Shown: positions 9,682 through 20,082, counted from the first letter of the stretch. The stretch: DNA of 64,000 nt from Trichomonas vaginalis G3 (GCF_026262505.1 NC_067203.1:12412392-12476391), one strand, 5' to 3'. Notes: generated from the letters alone by a model not told the origin. Translations and numbers: made by a program.

Positions 9682-11861
9682 TTAGTTAAATATATCGCTA
9701 ACAGGATAAAGCTCTAATTCAGTAGCAATGTTAAGAGGGAATCTATGTATTCTCTCAAGTACCTTTGCCATATTAAACTTACTCAAATGGCAGAGTTGCA
9801 AAACAAATTCAACCCACTTTGATTCATCATCAAATTTCTCTTCAGGAATTTCTTCATTTGTATTCTTGAATATTGTTGGAATTACAGCGTCACTTATCTG
9901 TTTGTGCACCTTCCAAAGAATGTCAAACAGAGGAGAAACAATGTAATCTCTGTGTTCTGAAACATCGAAATTATAAAACTCAGAAAACAGTTGAGAAGCA
10001 ACTAATTGGGACAAAGCAACTTCTGTTGACTTCGTGAACTGGTTATCTCTGATGCAAACAAATGCAAGAGAGTAAAACAAGTTAAAGATCGCGTATGTTG
10101 GCTTTTCATAGTTGAAAATGATGTCATCGAGGTCTTCCATCAAAAGGAAAATTGGATAGACTGGAATTGGTTTTCCTCCTGGTGTTTGGACATCAAAAAC
10201 AACTCTGAACTGTCTTCTGATAGTATAATGCATGAAATCGGAGATTTTCGTGCAAACTGAGTTAATAAAATTACAAAATTTCGGAAAATCTTGTATTTTA
10301 TCGTATTTTTGTTTTGGAAGAGTCAGAATCAAGTTATTTGTCTCGATTTCTGCCCATGGAACTTGGAAATTTTTAGTTTGGTCGAAAATTTCCGGCATTT
10401 CTTCAATATATCTCGGAGATTTGAGGAATTTCTGGAATTTGACAGATAATTCCATCTTCTCACTATCTTCTACAGCGATGTAAACTAAACCGCCAGTTTG
10501 TGAGAAAATTTCATTGTCACCTTTTTGTAAAGCTTGGGCCATGACAACAGTTGGCCATCTTCTTCAAGGAATTGGCTCTGCGGCAATGGCTGTGTATGGA
10601 TACCGATTTGTACTAATACGTTTTTGATCTCTTCGCTGCTAGTTTCCACTGAAATTCTTACAATTACGCCAGCAGGAAGTCAGAGACCAGTAGAGATCAA
10701 TTGATGCGGTCTAATCTCAATGGTTTCTTGCATTTCTACAGAATCTTGCTTTTTGGCAAATCCTGGGAATACTTCGCTGTCTGGAATAATATTTAACATT
10801 GTTATTGGGAGTTTTGAGGTAATATCTATAATAAGAACAATAAGAATGTTCTGTAGTAAGTTTGGAACAAGGTGTTTGTATTGGTCGTGGTAGTCATTCG
10901 CTCTTAAATATTCCCAACAGTTATTTAAGATTTCTTGAAGGTACATGTTCTCGGATTCCTTGGAAACCATGACCATGTATCTGATTTCTGTAGCAATATC
11001 ATCGAGTTCTTCAACGTTTAAGTTGCTAGATGACAAAACACTCTTAAATTTCTTTACTAGGATAGGAAGAGATTTATTTTTGATGTCGTTGTATGAATAT
11101 GGGATGATTACTGTCAATGGCTTTGATTTCTCTGAATTGATTGAACATTCCATGAATGATATACCGTATTCGTGTAAAAATTCGTTAATATTAAAGCTGA
11201 TTTCGTCTTGTTCTGTTGCGGGAGGAACGTAACAACATATAATTGCTCCGCCATTGTCTGAAAATTTACGTAATTTTTCGATTTGCTCTTCTGTTGGATT
11301 TACTTCACTTGATAGAATAATTATGCTGTAAAATGATAAATTATTCGCAAAATCTCCACTTTGAACACGAAAGCCATACAACTGTAACTCTTTGGAAAGG
11401 TCTTGCTCGTATTGGTCAAGCGATATTAAAAGTACAGATGATAATAATGTCTGTTTAGATGTGATCCATTTGAATATATTTTTAAATAACAATGCAGTAT
11501 CATCTGCTTCCATCATTGCACGAGATAACATGCCAACATGGCCTAGACATACAAGCCTGCCAAGACGTGCAACTGAAGCCACAATAATTGGCATGTCTAA
11601 ATCAGAATCTTGATTATTATAAATTTCTAAATTAGCTGTCGCGATTGCAAAACTACTTGTATTCAAACATGCAATAGGAACCATACCGCCAGGACACTGT
11701 ATTGAATTGATTTCATTTGTGATGAAATCAAAGCTATCGATAATGTCGGAAGCGGCTTCGCCACCTTCAAGTTTGGAAATGGGCCCTTTTCTTGGTGATA
11801 TGATTCTAGGTGATACTGCTTTAACAGGTTCTTCAGCTGGTTTACTTGAAACACAGCCCAT
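9682..11861 (-). pseudogene. TCAF/peptidase M60-like gene, disrupted
   Basis: Two reading frames form one family layout. The upstream part (11861-10680) starts MGCVSSKP, a likely N-myristoylation and palmitoylation site, and contains the TCAF-type N-terminal domain with VASVARLGRLVCLGHVGML and a RGGA-like NGGAIICCYVP stretch. The downstream part (10542-9682) begins in the M60-like domain, with GGLVYI and the family hallmark VPWAEIETNNLILTLP. Between them an in-frame TGA at 10680-10682 is followed by codons reading LPAGVIVRISVET and VQIGIHTQPLP, again M60-like, then a frame change near the short A/T run at 10522-10526. No HExxH zinc-peptidase motif is present where expected, so even the parent was probably not a protease, like animal TCAF proteins. 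Initiator TCATTT sits at 11872-11877. Two disruptions could also be sequence errors. Confidence 0.7.
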
Positions 11862-11871
11862 TTTTGAAAAC

Positions 11872-11877
11872 AAATGA
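11872..11877 (-). promoter_or_regulatory. Initiator of the TCAF-like gene
   Basis: TCATTT on the minus strand with the +1 A at 11875, 14 bases upstream of the MGCVSS start codon. This supports 11861 rather than the in-frame Met at 11873. Confidence 0.5.
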
Positions 11878-12193
11878 ACGTTATTTGAAAATCATATTTG
11901 TTCATTTTTGCATTTCTTTACAAATGTTTTATGTTTCATGGTTGAATTTTTATTTTACAATAAGCTTCAAAAATTTGTATTAGAAATAATCGGCTATTCG
12001 AAATTTCAAGCAATCTATTGATAAACATATGAACTGGAATATGATTTATTGCAGAATTTATAAAAATAATGTTTAACGAAATTTTGAATGAAAAATATTC
12101 ATTAAATGATATGTAATTTATTTATCCGTAATTACATTTATATTATATTAAATATTAAATTTAATTTCTATCAATGTGAATTTAATTTTGCAA

Positions 12194-12256
12194 ATTACCT
12201 CAGACTTTTCAGAGGATTGAGTGGCAACTCAATCCTCTGAAATAGTCTGTGGTAAT
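12194..12256. repeat. 63-base near-perfect hairpin
   Basis: The arms read ATTACC-CAGACT outside and TCAGAGGATTGAGT inside, closing on a loop of about four bases (GGCA). There are a single mismatch and a small bulge in the outer part. It stands alone in AT-rich intergenic DNA, more than 330 bases from the nearest start codon. It could be a very small foldback element or a structured RNA. Confidence 0.7.
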
Positions 12257-13217
12257 TTTTAGTCTCTACACTATTTCAATATAAGCTCCATTTTTAAACA
12301 GTTTTTAAAAATCGAGCATTGAAAAGTGTGATGAGACTTTTGCATTTGAGAACATATTCAATTTTAAAATATTTGATATTATTGATTTAATTCATAAAAT
12401 CTGATTAATATATTATTTAATTTTGTAAACTTTTGAAATTCAAACTGTTTGGATTAGGTTTTCAATTCTGAATTCAATTAACGATTGTTTTATTTCATAT
12501 TTTGGACTTTGGGTTTTTTAGGTTTAGTATACATTCAAGAAAAAAATATGAATGTATTGATAAATATCCACCAAACAAGAAGAAACTTATTCTTTATTGT
12601 AATAGCCAGCTATTTTTCAATTTTAGTCAGATAAACAAATGTATTATCAGACATTAAACTATCTTGTTCCAATCTTTAATCAGAATTCTATGTCAATCAA
12701 TAGGTATAAATCAAAAAGATGCCAACAATTGAGAAAAATTGAGACTTGCAAAAGAATGAGATCAAATGAGCATGATTCCTAAAATATTATTGTGACATGT
12801 TCTAGCAAATCCAAACCTCTAATATCTCTAATATGATTCATAAATTGAGCTTTTTATCATGTAAATGAAACAACTTATAATTATCCACGTGTAAAGATTA
12901 TTCTGAAACAGTAATAACGCACTAGTATTTAAATAGATCCAAGAAGTATTCACAACTATCAAAATTCAATGTTTTTTCTTTCGAATATCAAAAATTTCTT
13001 TACATTCTGAATCTTGGTATCAATATTTGTGACCATTTCGTTGGTTTTGATATTTGTTGTTATATGATATCCACTACTTGCTGATTCTTCTGTAAAAATT
13101 TCCTGAATTTTCATAAATTTGGCTAGATTTTTTTGATTAACAGAGAATCCAAAATAATTTAAAATTATAATTATTTTTGCGCATAAAATAATAAAATGAT
13201 ATCATAAAATGTAATTG

Positions 13218-13223
13218 TCACTT
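13218..13223 (+). promoter_or_regulatory. Initiator of the BAR-type gene
   Basis: TCACTT, +1 A at 13220, 13 bases before the ATG at 13233. It overlaps the in-frame upstream codons, so the Met at 13215 cannot be the start if this initiator is used. Confidence 0.6.
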
Positions 13224-13232
13224 TTCATAAAA

Positions 13233-14018
13233 ATGCAGAAACGCTGGGAAAAAATAAAACAATCTGTATCACTCGGCATTAGTGCTGTCAAAGAGATTGC
13301 TGGATTCTCTACAGTTCAAGAGGATAAAGCATATTTGGATTTGATTGAGCAAATCACAGAAGCAACAGCAGTATTAACTGAAATTGAGAAAGATATTGAT
13401 TCATATGCTCAATCAGTTTCTGCATTTACAAATGCACAGTACTCATTATCTGGTCATATTTTTGCTTTATTTAAACAAGGCGAACAAAATTACGAAACAG
13501 CTGAATCTGCTCATCGTGGCCAAGAGGCAGTTTATGCAAATGGAAAGAACTTTAGTGGCCATTACATCGAAACATATTTGAAACTTCCAATTAAGAAACT
13601 TCAAGAAGAGTTAACGAAAATCAATGAAATGTCAAATGAGAGAAAGAAAGACCATATTCTTCTTGTTGACTCTCAAAATGATCTTGAAAAAGCAAAAGCC
13701 AAAGGAAAAATTAAAGATATCGTTGAATACCAAGAAGTTGTTGCAACACGCCAGGCCAAATTCGCTAAGATCGATGATCAATTCAGACAAGCTGCTCGTG
13801 ATTACCTTACGGCTGCTCCAGAAAAGTATTCTAACATTTTCAATATGTTCCAGTCATATGTTGCTGAATTCTTTGATGAAGGCCGCAAACAAGCAATTGA
13901 TAATGTCCCAACATTCAAATATGATGAAATTAAAACAACAAGACCAACATTGACTATTGCCCCAGCTGAACCTCCGAAAGAGGAAGAGCAACCGAAACAA
14001 GAAATTACCAATGAATGA
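13233..14018 (+). CDS. BAR-domain-like protein (amphiphysin/Rvs161 type)
   Basis: 261 residues, starting MQKRWEKIKQSV. It is almost wholly helical, with a three-helix pattern from about residue 10 to 225. The segment VQEDKAYLDLIEQITEATAVLTEIEKDIDSY followed by a middle helix and a third helix with YQEVVATRQAKFAKIDDQFRQAARDYL is typical of BAR domains, which dimerise into curved modules that sense or shape membranes in endocytosis. The tail from about 230 is Pro/Glu-rich and has no SH3 domain, like Rvs161 or short BAR proteins. The start follows from the initiator at 13218. The exact BAR subtype is not resolved by eye. Confidence 0.55.
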   Translation: MQKRWEKIKQSVSLGISAVKEIAGFSTVQEDKAYLDLIEQITEATAVLTEIEKDIDSYAQSVSAFTNAQYSLSGHIFALFKQGEQNYETAESAHRGQEAVYANGKNFSGHYIETYLKLPIKKLQEELTKINEMSNERKKDHILLVDSQNDLEKAKAKGKIKDIVEYQEVVATRQAKFAKIDDQFRQAARDYLTAAPEKYSNIFNMFQSYVAEFFDEGRKQAIDNVPTFKYDEIKTTRPTLTIAPAEPPKEEEQPKQEITNE

Positions 14019-14226
14019 AACTGTTAAAAAAATTCAAGTGATTAATTTTTATTATTTTTTTATCATCAGTCAACTTTGACTCATTGTATTACGCGATCGC
14101 AATAAACTATTTTAGTTATATATACTTTGCGTTATTTTTTAGTTAGTAGATTTTATTATTTTAAAATAAAAAAAAAATAGATAAGTTAAGAATATCAAAA
14201 GCAGAAGTAGATCTATTCATCCAGGC
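14019..14226. other. Short spacer before the transposon
   Basis: AT-rich 3' flank of the BAR-type gene, ending with the direct repeat copy TCCAGGC at 14220-14226 that abuts the transposon. Confidence 0.5.
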
Positions 14227-15616
14227 TAAGGATGTCAATTTGGAAGAAAAGTGAGAAAATTCCTAAAATGCTAAAAATGAATTTTCCAAATGTATTTTTT
14301 TATCTCATTTTTTTGATTTTGAAAAAAATTTGGAGAGAAGAACTCTTCGTTTTTGAATTTTATCACGATGGTTTTAAAGTATATTAGACACATGTATTGA
14401 TATTACTATTTTTGTATATTTTGAGAGAAAATCCCCAAAAAGTAAGAAAATCTAAGACGGTTTGAGAAAATATATAAACTATTGAAAATTTGAATTAAAC
14501 TTCTAATTTGGAAAAAAGAAATTTGGAAAGAAGAAAATTCAAAAATCGAGATTTAGACTCAGCATCAAATGGAGAACAAAATGTTTCTTCATATGAAGGA
14601 AAAAAATTTTCTTGTGAAGAAATAGAGTTTTTAAAATTTTATTGTATGTAATGAAATAAACAAATATTAAAATTATTTTTTGATAACAAGAAAATTCCCA
14701 ATTTTATACGTTTAGATGAAAATAAGTGATTTTGCTTGAAATAAAAGTTATTGTTTGCTTACAGCTATCAAATAGATTTTTGCTATTTTGATTAAAATTT
14801 ATTAATCAAATTAATAAATTTTTTCTAAATATCTTAAATATCTGGATCACTCACTGATACAATGAATTGAACGATAAAAATAATACAAACTCAAATAAGT
14901 TTCCTGTTTTTCAACTAAAAAAAATTATGCAAATTAAATTAAATTGTTTATTCAAATATAAAACAAAGATGAAGTAATTACAGTTATCATAAACTTTATG
15001 AATAACTCTGTAATTGGTTCAGATTTTCGTAAAAATATTTTTATTAATATCGATAAGAATACGTTTACCTACTATCACAACATATCGATAAACAAGAGTA
15101 GAGTGATTTTTATCATCGAAACTTTTTAAAAGCTGTAAGCTGGAAGGAAAAATCTTGTTTTTTCTGAGTTAGTTGTAGAACTATTGATGTACGAGTTATC
15201 ATTGTGATGTAGAAGGATGTCAATGTACTGACTGAAGGATATGAAGTGAATTGAATTTCATTGAATTTCAATTTGATCAAAATTTGTTGAAATGATATGA
15301 ATGTGTCAACATCTGTATCACTCTCTTTCACTCCTTCAGTATTCTTTCGAGAACGAAGCTAGCTCAGCTTTCGCTGAGCGAATTGACACTTTTGATGCCC
15401 TAAACGTACATTTTCTCAAATTTATCGAAAAAATTATACCACCCAAACTAGTATATTCTTATTTTAAATATGATATTATCCTTAGAAATCACACTAGAAT
15501 ATATTTAAATCAACTTTTAAAAAAATTCGAATCCTGCGCGTCTCACTTTTTAAATTTTCCAAAAGGAAAATTATATTCTCCTAAAATGAAAACAATTTTC
15601 CGAATTGACATCCTTA
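14227..15616. mobile_element. Non-autonomous DNA transposon, 1.39 kb
   Basis: The ends are inverted repeats of about 17 bases, TAAGGATGTCAATTTGG on the left and the same with one change (C for T) inverted on the right. Both sides carry TCCAGGC (14220-14226 and 15617-15623), a 7-base direct repeat consistent with a target-site duplication, or 8 bases if an adjacent A is counted. Such lengths fit hAT or Mutator-like elements. The two short frames inside (15113-15331 minus, 15301-15630 plus) show no transposase features. The interior also contains a perfect small hairpin GCTCAGC/GCTGAGC near 15364-15381. The element sits between the BAR-type gene and the tRNA gene. Confidence 0.65.
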
Positions 15617-15670
15617 TCCAGGCATTATAGCAAGATATTAAAAATAATATATATTTAAACACGAAAGAAA

Positions 15671-15673
15671 AAA
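15671..15673 (-). terminator. Pol III terminator of tRNA-Glu
   Basis: On the minus strand the tRNA is followed within five bases by a run of T's (plus-strand A-run at about 15668-15673), the standard RNA polymerase III stop signal. Confidence 0.7.
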
Positions 15674-15677
15674 GTTT

Positions 15678-15748
15678 TCCGATACGGGGAGTCGAACCCC
15701 GATCCTGTGGATGAAAACCACATATCCTAACCGCTGAACGATATCGGA
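15678..15748 (-). tRNA. tRNA-Glu (anticodon UUC)
   Basis: Read on the minus strand, 71 bases fold into a full cloverleaf: acceptor stem TCCGATA/TATCGGA perfectly paired, D arm containing the A box with AGCGGTTAGGA, anticodon stem TGTGG/CCACA with loop TTTTCAT (anticodon TTC), and T arm GGGG-TTCGACT-CCCC carrying the B box. No intron; CCA is not encoded. Downstream of the 3' end on the minus strand is a TTTTTT run, a Pol III terminator. All determinants are typical of eukaryotic glutamate tRNA. Confidence 0.95.
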
Positions 15749-15928
15749 TTTACATAACTTAATAGATAAATTAATTTATAATGTTTAAATTTATCCAACG
15801 ACTGCATTATTCTATGATTCATTCAATTTATCAATATTAGAATTCTTTTTATAAACAATGCTGTGGCAAAAGGATACCTGAAACAATAAAATACAGTTTT
15901 ATCGTTTTTTATTTGAACCTCACAAATT

Positions 15929-15934
15929 TCATTT
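15929..15934 (+). promoter_or_regulatory. Initiator of the type I membrane protein gene
   Basis: TCATTT with +1 A at 15931, 10 bases upstream of the ATG at 15941. Confidence 0.6.
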
Positions 15935-15940
15935 TACTTC

Positions 15941-16930
15941 ATGTGGCTACTTTTTTCATTAGCAATTAAAAGCACATTACCGCTCTCCTTAACAGATTCA
16001 AATGATAATCCGTTCCCCTCATGCAGATGCAAAAATTATCATGATACGTTAGAAATCGGACAATACACTGTCGATTTTCTCGACAATGGAGCACAAAGTT
16101 GTTACAGGGGAAGCTTTCTATTAGGTGGAAAAGATTTCCAAGTTACTGCTGCAATTCGTTCGACAAAAGATAAAACATGGAATTATTCTACTACGTATCC
16201 AAATGCGGCAGCGATTCTATTGAAGGAGTCAGATAACACTTCAATTTTTAAAATAGAGTGCATTTCTGGAGTTACATCTTGTAAGATTCAAATTGCTAAA
16301 ATTATGCCATCATATAAGAAAGATAATGTATATTATAGAACATATATATCTACAGTTAAAAATGGCAATGTTAATTTTGAATATTCGACTAAAAAAGTTG
16401 ATGGATATTTCGTTCAATATCAGGGCGTATTTTTGAACCTGAACAAACGAAAATTCACAATAGATACCAATTCAACGATTAAATTTAATCAATCAGGGTT
16501 ATCATTTGATCAAGAAAAATTCCAGTATTCCGGAATATTCGACACTGTTCATTTGAAGCCACAATATGATACAAATTCTCAAACAACAGTACCAGCTAAA
16601 CTCTCAATCAGTTATTCACCAGAATCAAACAATAACCCATCACAGAATTCTGATATTATTTGGCTTTTCCCAGAAATAACATCATTTATTAAGGAAGGAA
16701 CATCAATATGTCCACATAACCATTTAGATGATGAAGATACTCCGGCACAAAAAACATCGGCTCCTTATATCATAGTTTTCGTTTGTCTCTTAGTTGTGAT
16801 TATTCTTTTAGTTACAGCAATTGTAACAATACTAGTTATAAGACACAAAAAGGAGAAAGACCAAAAAGAAGTTCAACTTGCAAATTCAGAATATAAAGAC
16901 ACTGCAGAAAATTTGTTACCTGATGCTTAA
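15941..16930 (+). CDS. Single-pass type I membrane protein, unknown family
   Basis: 329 residues. The N-terminus MWLLFSLAIKSTLPLSLTDS looks like a signal peptide. The ectodomain, about 20-275, has a few cysteines (CRCKNY near 30, SCYRG near 53, CISGVTSC near 107-114, CPH near 260) that could form disulfides, and beta-rich alternating sequence. A strong membrane helix lies at about 279-303 (IIVFVCLLVVIILLVTAIVTILVI), followed by a short basic then acidic cytoplasmic tail of about 26 residues ending NLLPDA. This is the layout of trichomonad surface or endolysosomal receptors. I do not recognise the ectodomain. The initiator 10 bases upstream supports the start. Confidence 0.7.
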   Translation: MWLLFSLAIKSTLPLSLTDSNDNPFPSCRCKNYHDTLEIGQYTVDFLDNGAQSCYRGSFLLGGKDFQVTAAIRSTKDKTWNYSTTYPNAAAILLKESDNTSIFKIECISGVTSCKIQIAKIMPSYKKDNVYYRTYISTVKNGNVNFEYSTKKVDGYFVQYQGVFLNLNKRKFTIDTNSTIKFNQSGLSFDQEKFQYSGIFDTVHLKPQYDTNSQTTVPAKLSISYSPESNNNPSQNSDIIWLFPEITSFIKEGTSICPHNHLDDEDTPAQKTSAPYIIVFVCLLVVIILLVTAIVTILVIRHKKEKDQKEVQLANSEYKDTAENLLPDA

Positions 16931-17325
16931 TTATCCATTCCTTAACGTGTTAATAAAAATTTTATTCATTTGTTTTATAAAAATGCTATTTCACATAGTA
17001 ACATAATCAACACTAGTATAATATAGATTATCTGGCATGAAATTCGTTGTTATGCAGTAAAATTCAATAAATTGAATATTTGATTATTCAATTGAGACAT
17101 GAAGTGTTATTCATTGAACTACATCTGCACATAAAGATTTATTTAGAGTTTTAAGTATTGACGAAGCCATATCTTGTATTCTAAATGAATTTAAATGAGA
17201 TATTTCTAGTAAGGCCTTGTAAATTATTAATTTTTAACTATTGAACACTATCGCTCACAACATTTTACAATTCTTTTCCCAAACAACCATAAGATTTTCC
17301 CGGATAAGAATTATAAAAAGTGACA
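16931..17325. other. Intergenic, no gene seen
   Basis: 395 bases between two plus-strand genes. AT-rich, no hairpin of note. No clear TCAYWW initiator lies close to the phosphatase start, so its promoter may use another core element. Confidence 0.5.
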
Positions 17326-18237
17326 ATGGATCTTGATTCATATATAGAAAGTATTCGAGGTGGCAAGCGCCTTGAAGAGGAGCAACTTAGGCTTGTCTTT
17401 TCCAAGCTTATGGAAGTCCTTTATCAAGAAGGTACAGTCCATCCATTACCACTTCCAATTGTAATTTGCGGCGATATTCACGGCCAGCTCTACGATCTTT
17501 TTGAACTTTTCAAAATTTCCGGTGGACCAGAATCCAACCGTTATCTTTTCTTAGGCGATTATGTAGATCGAGGATACTTTTCACTTGAAACCTTCACATA
17601 TCTTGCATGCTTAAAGCTCAAATATCCAGACCACATTTACTTACTTCGCGGCAATCACGAATGCAGACAAGTTAACCAACTCTACGGTTTCTATGATGAA
17701 TGTGTCAATGTATACGGCCATGCAGGAATTTGGCGTATGTGCAATGAAGTATTCGATCTTTTACCAATTGCTGCTCTTATTGCAAACAAGATTTTCGGTG
17801 TCCATGGTGGTCTTTCACCAGAAATTAAATTAATTGAACAGATTCCTCTTATTGAGCGTCAAGATGAATTACCTAGTAACGGAGCTCTCGCAGACTTGAC
17901 ATGGTCTGACCCAGATGATGTTGATGGATGGGCTCCTAACCCTCGTGGCGCTGGATGGCTGTTTGGAGCACAGCCAACACATGAATTCTGCGCGAATAAC
18001 AAGATAGACCTTATTGTACGTGCTCACCAGCTTGCAATGAGCGGATATCAATACCATTTCGGAGAAACACAATTAGTTACAGTTTGGTCAGCTCCAAACT
18101 ACATGTATAGATCTGGTAATGATGCTTCTGTTCTTATGATTGATGAAAACTTTAATCGTGAATTTGTTATCTTCAAAGCTGTCCCTGATGACCAGCGTGT
18201 TATCCCAGAAGAAACAACACCTCCGTATTTCGCTTAA
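17326..18237 (+). CDS. PP6/Sit4-type serine/threonine phosphatase catalytic subunit
   Basis: 303 residues. All PPP-family metal and phosphate motifs are present: GDIHGQ near 49, GDYVDRG near 80, RGNHE near 110, HGGLSP near 162 and RAHQ near 229. The N-terminus (LDSYIESIRGGKRL) and features such as GRAGWLFGA-like GAGWLFGAQPTHEF, YMYRSGN and AVPDDQRVIPEETTPPYF align best with PP6 (human length 305), then PP4 and PP2A. PP6 holoenzymes act in cell-cycle control, for example at mitotic kinases. The last residue is Ala instead of the Leu that PP2A, PP4 and PP6 normally end in and that is carboxymethylated. The ATG at 17326 is used; a GTG six bases earlier is not needed. Confidence 0.85.
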   Translation: MDLDSYIESIRGGKRLEEEQLRLVFSKLMEVLYQEGTVHPLPLPIVICGDIHGQLYDLFELFKISGGPESNRYLFLGDYVDRGYFSLETFTYLACLKLKYPDHIYLLRGNHECRQVNQLYGFYDECVNVYGHAGIWRMCNEVFDLLPIAALIANKIFGVHGGLSPEIKLIEQIPLIERQDELPSNGALADLTWSDPDDVDGWAPNPRGAGWLFGAQPTHEFCANNKIDLIVRAHQLAMSGYQYHFGETQLVTVWSAPNYMYRSGNDASVLMIDENFNREFVIFKAVPDDQRVIPEETTPPYFA

Positions 18238-18806
18238 TTTAATACAAATCTATATGAGTAAATTAAATATCCGTAATACATTTCAAAATTTTAAAAATTT
18301 TCTTTTCTCATATCTCTTAGAAACAACATTAGGTTATGGTAATCAAAATCTCAACTACATTTCTCAAATATATTATTAACATGTTATTGAATTTCAATTT
18401 TTTTTTAATAATAATGAATTCATTCTAATTAGACGCTCTATGAAGTTGGAACTAACATGAATTAAAGATATCTTTAAAATCTCCTTAAGAGTGCGCTTAC
18501 GCTCATCATACTTAAATTCAAATTTCTAATTATGTGCATGAAGTATCATTTTGTGGGCTCTTAAATTCCTTACTCCCAAAATATATTATGAGAATTATTC
18601 AATGAAAGTGTATTCAGTATACATATCAGTCTATGCTCGAATATTACTGTCAATAGTTCCATTTTAAACTCTTCCGACAAAATAGAATTCCCCAACAATA
18701 AATGGAAAAGACTCTTAAAATTAGTAAGTTGAAAGACAGATGAAAAAAATCTTTATTTTTATATCCAAACAATACATTTTAAAGTCATAACAACAAACAA
18801 TTTTTA
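18238..18806. other. Convergent intergenic, no gene seen
   Basis: 569 bases between the phosphatase and BspA-like 3' ends. AT-rich, without structure that I can support. Confidence 0.5.
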
Positions 18807-19874
18807 TCAAAATCTTCTTCCGCCGTATGAAACTTTTCTCTTTTCATAAGTAATTTCTTCTTTGAGATTATCTGTGATCAATCCTAAGAACCACTTTCCT
18901 GGGTACTTATATGTTATATAAGCATAAGGGAAACATTCGAAAACTGACTGATTCATGTAGTTACTTCCTCTGTAAACAATGAATTCGATGTTTTTTGTTC
19001 CATTGAATGAATTTGTTTCAACATTTTCAAGTTTATCAGGAAATCTGAAAAGTTTAAGACTGTTACACATAGCGAATGATTTGTCTGTAATATTTATAAC
19101 TTGTGTTTCAAGTAATTCGACTTCTTCAATTCTTGAATTCTTAAATGCTCCTTTTCCTATGAAATTGAGTGTTTTAGGGAACTTAAATGATTTTATTGCT
19201 GTTCCTTGGAATGTTTGTGATCCAATTGCTGTAATATCCTTTGGAAGATCAACAATTTCTAATCTTTTGCATCCAATGAACATCCTATTAGGTATATACT
19301 TGAGATTAGTATTTCTAAGGTCTATTCTCTTCAAATCTTCGTTGTAACTGAATAAACTTGTTCCAAGTGACAAAATCTTTTTCGGAACAGTGAATCCTGT
19401 GAATGTACACCACGTAAAGCAGGAATCAGAGTATATTCTTGTTTCTGATAAAATATCAAAGGAATCTCCTTCATAAGGGAATTTGTATAAAATTGTTTTA
19501 TTTTTGGAGTATAGAGCATCATCAATCACTGTAAAGTTAGGATTTTCTTTATCTACTATAATTGTTTGTAGATGCTTGCAATTTTCGAAACATGTGGAAT
19601 TTATGAATTTTATTGTTTTTGGAATAACGATTTTTGTGATATTTGTTTTATAAAATGAATATGCTTCAATTGCTGTAATAGGGCATTCTTTCTCTTTGTA
19701 ATTAATTGTTTCAGGAATTGTAAATTCAAAATATAGATCAGAAACAATTGCTGGTTTGTGTACTTCATCATTACCTATGTGAATTTCGTCCTCAAGTATA
19801 ATACATTGAACATCCATACCGTCGATGGTTAGATTCTCTGAAGACCTAGTAAGATATAAAAGGTAAGAAAACAT
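18807..19874 (-). CDS. BspA-like leucine-rich-repeat protein
   Basis: 355 residues with repeats of the LRR_5 (TpLRR/BspA) type, about 23 residues each, from about residue 45 to 320. Recurrent units look like ITAIEAYSFYKTNITKIVIPKTI, LEIVDLPKDITAIGSQTFQGT and IKSFKFPKTLNFIGKGAFKNS. BspA-like proteins are a very large trichomonad family tied to surface display and host or bacterial binding. This member starts MFSYLLYLTRSSENL, at most a weak signal peptide, and shows no C-terminal membrane helix, so it may be secreted by a non-classical route, peripheral, or intracellular. It is head-to-head with the importin-like gene across about 200 bases. Confidence 0.8.
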   Translation of the reverse strand: MFSYLLYLTRSSENLTIDGMDVQCIILEDEIHIGNDEVHKPAIVSDLYFEFTIPETINYKEKECPITAIEAYSFYKTNITKIVIPKTIKFINSTCFENCKHLQTIIVDKENPNFTVIDDALYSKNKTILYKFPYEGDSFDILSETRIYSDSCFTWCTFTGFTVPKKILSLGTSLFSYNEDLKRIDLRNTNLKYIPNRMFIGCKRLEIVDLPKDITAIGSQTFQGTAIKSFKFPKTLNFIGKGAFKNSRIEEVELLETQVINITDKSFAMCNSLKLFRFPDKLENVETNSFNGTKNIEFIVYRGSNYMNQSVFECFPYAYITYKYPGKWFLGLITDNLKEEITYEKRKVSYGGRRF

Positions 19875-20068
19875 TAAAAATAATGAAAATAAATCACATA
19901 AATTAAATTTTTATTACTATTTAAGAGTTGTATCATAGTCGTAATGGGTTATAATCCAAAACTGAAATCTGGAATTTGAGGGTCAGATAAAAATTAAAAA
20001 AGAATTACACAATTAGTTTTATGATTTAAATCTCTGCAATTTTTTATTGAATTATTTTCAAAATCTTG

Positions 20069-20074
20069 TCATTT
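20069..20074 (+). promoter_or_regulatory. Initiator of the importin-like gene
   Basis: TCATTT with +1 A at 20071. It is exactly 12 bases upstream of an in-frame ATT at 20083, where an ATG would be expected from the spacing seen at neighbouring genes. Confidence 0.55.
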
Positions 20075-20082
20075 TACAAAAA

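Larger units (their letters stand above)
11862..13232. other. Divergent intergenic, one long hairpin
   Basis: 1.37 kb between the divergent TCAF-like and BAR-type genes. It holds initiators at both ends and the hairpin at 12194-12256. The rest is AT-rich with no coding frame, repeat or RNA gene that I can recognise. Confidence 0.5.

Noticed and set aside
15301-15630. 109-codon frame as a gene
   Set aside because: It crosses the transposon's right terminal repeat and has no recognisable protein features.
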